From Serpentinimonas sp. (GTDB lineage: Bacteria > Pseudomonadota > Gammaproteobacteria > Burkholderiales > Burkholderiaceae_C), in NCBI GenBank assembly GCA_025458665.1, contig JALOSG010000123.1, positions 1 to 7,758 of the forward strand: a stretch of DNA of 7,758 nucleotides, given 5' to 3'. Positions 5,490 through 7,758 of the stretch are shown here, one piece after another. The translations under genes were made by a program, and so were the position numbers. The stretch's first letter is position 1. Every line of letters begins with the position of its first letter. The notes under the pieces are model-generated. The model made no database searches and had not been told where the DNA came from. It saw only the letters and a list, made by a program, of their open reading frames with translations.

Positions 5490-6991
5490 ACGCCGCCACC
5501 CAGCAAGACCTGCACCAGTGGGATGTGGCCACCCTGGCCGCGCAGTTGGCGGCGGGCAAAGTCTCCAGCACCGAAGCCACGCAGCACCTGCTGCAGCGTG
5601 CCCGCCAGCACGAAGCGCTGGGTGCTTACCTGGCCTTGAACGAGGAAGCCAGCCTGGCCCAGGCCCGCGCCGCCGATGCGCGCCTGGCTGCCGGCGAGCG
5701 CACGCCCCTGCTGGGCGTGCCGCTGGCGCACAAGGACATTTTTGTCACCCGCGATTTCCCCACCACGGCCGGCTCCCGCATGCTGCAGGGTTACCGCAGC
5801 CCCTTCGATGCCACGGTGGTGGCTCGCCTGGCCGCTGCCGGCACGGTAACGCTGGGCAAGCTCAACTGCGACGAGTTCGCCATGGGTTCGGGCAGCGACA
5901 ACTCGGCCTACGGCCCGGCGCACAACCCCTGGGACACGGCCCGGGTGCCGGGTGGTTCTTCCGGCGGCTCCGCCACGGCCGTGGCGGCCAGGCTGGCACC
6001 CGCAGCCACCGGCACGGACACCGGCGGCTCCATCCGCCAGCCGGCGGCGTTTTGCGGCATCACCGGCATCAAGCCCACCTACGGGCGCTGCTCGCGCTAC
6101 GGCATGGTGGCCTATGCCTCCAGCCTGGACCAGGCCGGCCCCATGGCGCGCAGCGCGGCCGATTGCGCCACCCTGCTCACCGCCATGGCCGGCCCCGACC
6201 TGGACCGCGATTCCACCTCGCTGGACCGCCCGGCCGAGGACTACACCGCGGGTCTGAACCAGCCATTGCAGGGCGCTACCGCCGCCCGCCCGCTGGCCGG
6301 TTTGCGCATAGGCCTGCCCCAGGAATTCTTTGGCGCCGGCTGCGATGCCGAGGTGCTGGCCACGCTGCGCGCCGCCCTGGCGGAGTACGAAAAGCTGGGC
6401 GCCACGCTGGTGGACATCTCCCTGCCGCGCACCGAGCTGGCCATCCCGGCCTACTACATCATCGCGCCGGCCGAAGCCAGTTCCAACCTCAGCCGTTTTG
6501 ATGGCGTGAAGTTTGGCCACCGTGCCGAGCAGTACACCGACCTGCTGGACATGTACAAGAAGTCGCGCAGCGAAGGTTTTGGGGCCGAGGTGCAGCGCCG
6601 CATCCTCACCGGCACTTACGTGCTGAGCCACGGCTATTACGACGCCTACTACATCAAGGCGCAGCAGATCCGCCGCCTGATTGCGCAGGACTTCCAGGCC
6701 GCCTTCGCGCAGTGCGACGTGATTGCCGGCCCCGTGGCGCCCACCGTGGCGTGGAAGATTGGGGAGAAGTCGGGCGATGCGCTCTCGGCTTACCTGGCCG
6801 ACATCTACACGCTGCCGGCTTCGCTCTCGGGCCTGCCGGGCATGAGCGTACCCAGTGGTTTTGCCGGTGGCCTGCCGGTGGGCCTGCAGCTCATCGGCAA
6901 CTACCTCGACGAGGCCCGCCTCCTCAGCGTGGCCCACCATGTGCAGTGCGCCACCGACTGGCATACCCGTTCCCCGCAGGCTTACGCATGA
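5486..6991 (+). CDS. gatA: Asp-tRNA(Asn)/Glu-tRNA(Gln) amidotransferase subunit GatA (glutaminase)
   Basis: Amidase-signature subunit that hydrolyses glutamine and passes the ammonia through a channel to GatB for tRNA amidation. It has 501 aa, slightly above the usual 480-490. The Ser-cisSer-Lys catalytic triad is complete: Lys83 in AHKD, cis-Ser158 in PGGSSGGS (155-162) and the nucleophile Ser182 in DTGGSIRQPA (178-187). All three are offset by four residues from S. aureus GatA (Lys79, Ser154, Ser178). The motif GIKPTYGRCSRYG (194-206) and the LPAGLPV-like ending SGLPGMSVPSG (448-458) are also typical. The ATG at 5486 has an AAGGTG Shine-Dalgarno 5 nt upstream (5475-5480) and overlaps the gatC stop; the gatA stop in turn overlaps the gatB start (6988-6991). 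An Ala-rich linker at about 260-270 is a mild lineage-specific feature. Confidence 0.98.
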   Translation: MNAATQQDLHQWDVATLAAQLAAGKVSSTEATQHLLQRARQHEALGAYLALNEEASLAQARAADARLAAGERTPLLGVPLAHKDIFVTRDFPTTAGSRMLQGYRSPFDATVVARLAAAGTVTLGKLNCDEFAMGSGSDNSAYGPAHNPWDTARVPGGSSGGSATAVAARLAPAATGTDTGGSIRQPAAFCGITGIKPTYGRCSRYGMVAYASSLDQAGPMARSAADCATLLTAMAGPDLDRDSTSLDRPAEDYTAGLNQPLQGATAARPLAGLRIGLPQEFFGAGCDAEVLATLRAALAEYEKLGATLVDISLPRTELAIPAYYIIAPAEASSNLSRFDGVKFGHRAEQYTDLLDMYKKSRSEGFGAEVQRRILTGTYVLSHGYYDAYYIKAQQIRRLIAQDFQAAFAQCDVIAGPVAPTVAWKIGEKSGDALSAYLADIYTLPASLSGLPGMSVPSGFAGGLPVGLQLIGNYLDEARLLSVAHHVQCATDWHTRSPQAYA

Positions 6992-7758
6992 ATACGTCCT
7001 CTGCCACCTCCACTGCCGCTGGCAAGTCCCTGCTGGTGCAGGGCTACGAAGTCGTCATTGGCTTCGAGACCCACGCGCAGCTTTCCACCCAGAGCAAGAT
7101 TTTCAGCCGCGCCTCGGTGGCCTTTGGCGCCGAGCCCAACACCCAGGCCTGCGCCGTGGACCTGGCCCTGCCCGGCACCTTGCCCGTGATGAACCGTGGC
7201 GCCGTGGAGCGCGCCATTCTGTTTGGCCTGGCCGTGGGCGCCCACGTGGCCGAGCGCAGCATTTTTGCGCGCAAGAACTACTTCTACCCCGACCTGCCCA
7301 AGGGCTACCAGATCAGCCAGTACGAGATTCCGGTGGTGCAGGGCGGCGAGGTGTCTTTCCTGCTGGGCAACGAGAAGAAAACCGTGCGGCTGGTGCGCGC
7401 GCACCTGGAAGAAGATGCCGGCAAGTCCCTGCACGACGACTTCCACGGCATGAGCGGCATCGACCTGAACCGCGCCGGCACGCCGCTGCTGGAAATCGTG
7501 ACCGAGCCCGATATCCGCTCCAGCGCCGAAGCCGTGGCCTACGCCCGCGAACTGCACAAGATCGTGACGTGGATAGGTATTTGCGACGGCAACATGCAGG
7601 AAGGCAGTTTCCGCTGCGACGCCAACGTGAGCGTGCGCAAGCCCGGCGCGCCGCTGGGTACGCGGCGCGAGATCAAGAACCTCAACAGCTTCAAGTTCAT
7701 GCAGCAGGCCATCGACTTCGAGGTGCGCTGGCAGATCGAGCAGATTGAGGACGGACAC
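6988..7758 (+). CDS. gatB: Asp-tRNA(Asn)/Glu-tRNA(Gln) amidotransferase subunit GatB, N-terminal 257 codons (3' end outside window)
   Basis: Subunit that uses ATP to phosphorylate the Asp or Glu side chain on mischarged tRNA and then amidates it with ammonia from GatA. The ATG at 6988 overlaps the gatA stop; the frame stays open to the last base, ending at codon 257 of a family of about 475-500, so the missing half holds the tRNA-binding helical and YqeY-like domains. The visible cradle domain is textbook: VIGFETHAQL (23-32), PGTLPVMNR (62-70), RKNYFYPDLPKGYQISQY (95-112), HLEEDAGKSLHD (139-150), DLNRAGTPLLEIV (159-171), DGNMQEGSFRCDANVSVR (200-217) and EIKNLNSFKF (228-237). The acidic and His residues in ETH (27-29) and EED (141-143) lie where family members bind Mg at the kinase site. 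The first 17 or so residues form a Ser/Thr/Ala-rich leader ahead of the conserved core. Confidence 0.98.
   Translation, partial: MNTSSATSTAAGKSLLVQGYEVVIGFETHAQLSTQSKIFSRASVAFGAEPNTQACAVDLALPGTLPVMNRGAVERAILFGLAVGAHVAERSIFARKNYFYPDLPKGYQISQYEIPVVQGGEVSFLLGNEKKTVRLVRAHLEEDAGKSLHDDFHGMSGIDLNRAGTPLLEIVTEPDIRSSAEAVAYARELHKIVTWIGICDGNMQEGSFRCDANVSVRKPGAPLGTRREIKNLNSFKFMQQAIDFEVRWQIEQIEDGH

Noticed and set aside
5348..6964. 538-codon open frame on the - strand opposite gatA
   Set aside because: gatA is unambiguous, with a complete catalytic triad. The antisense product is a low-complexity Gly/Ala/Arg/His shadow.
1..7758. Mobile elements, CRISPR arrays, tRNA/rRNA genes, toxin-antitoxin or defence genes
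   Set aside because: I looked for terminal inverted repeats, spaced direct repeats, cloverleaf-type ends and accessory-type small genes and saw none. Both operons are intact apart from the window edges.

Overview
The window is GC-rich and codes almost from end to end. It most resembles a betaproteobacterial chromosome of order Burkholderiales, probably family Comamonadaceae. This rests on the wording of MreB, PBP2 and GatC and on the mreBCD-mrdA cluster lying divergently beside gatCAB, which I know from that order. It is inferred from memory of protein families, not from a database search.

Layout, left to right. (1) Positions 1-434, + strand: C-terminal half of a TSUP/TauE-SafE (YfcA-like) membrane transporter, cut by the window edge. 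(2) A 19-bp gap, then the rod-shape (elongasome) operon on the - strand, read right to left: mreB (4912-3866), mreC (3847-2978), mreD (2981-2451), mrdA/PBP2 (2409-454). (3) A 277-bp divergent control region (4913-5189) with a -10-like element usable on both strands, an inverted repeat around it, and a strong hairpin just upstream of the mreB ribosome binding site. (4) The tRNA-dependent amidotransferase operon on the + strand: gatC (5190-5489), gatA (5486-6991) and the first 257 codons of gatB (6988 to the window end).

How the genes work together. MreB filaments on the inner face of the membrane, with MreC and MreD, position and activate PBP2, the transpeptidase that cross-links new side-wall peptidoglycan. 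The partner glycosyltransferase RodA is not in the window. GatC, GatA and GatB form the GatCAB enzyme, which amidates mischarged Asp-tRNA(Asn) and/or Glu-tRNA(Gln); both of its internal junctions are ATGA overlaps.

I found no mobile element, CRISPR array, tRNA, rRNA, phage gene or defence gene. The protein-coding content is conserved housekeeping, and I do not see a previously undescribed system. The points worth a second look are regulatory (the shared mreB/gatC region) and contextual (no rodA after mrdA, and a PBP2 lacking the cysteine reported in one zinc-binding PBP2).
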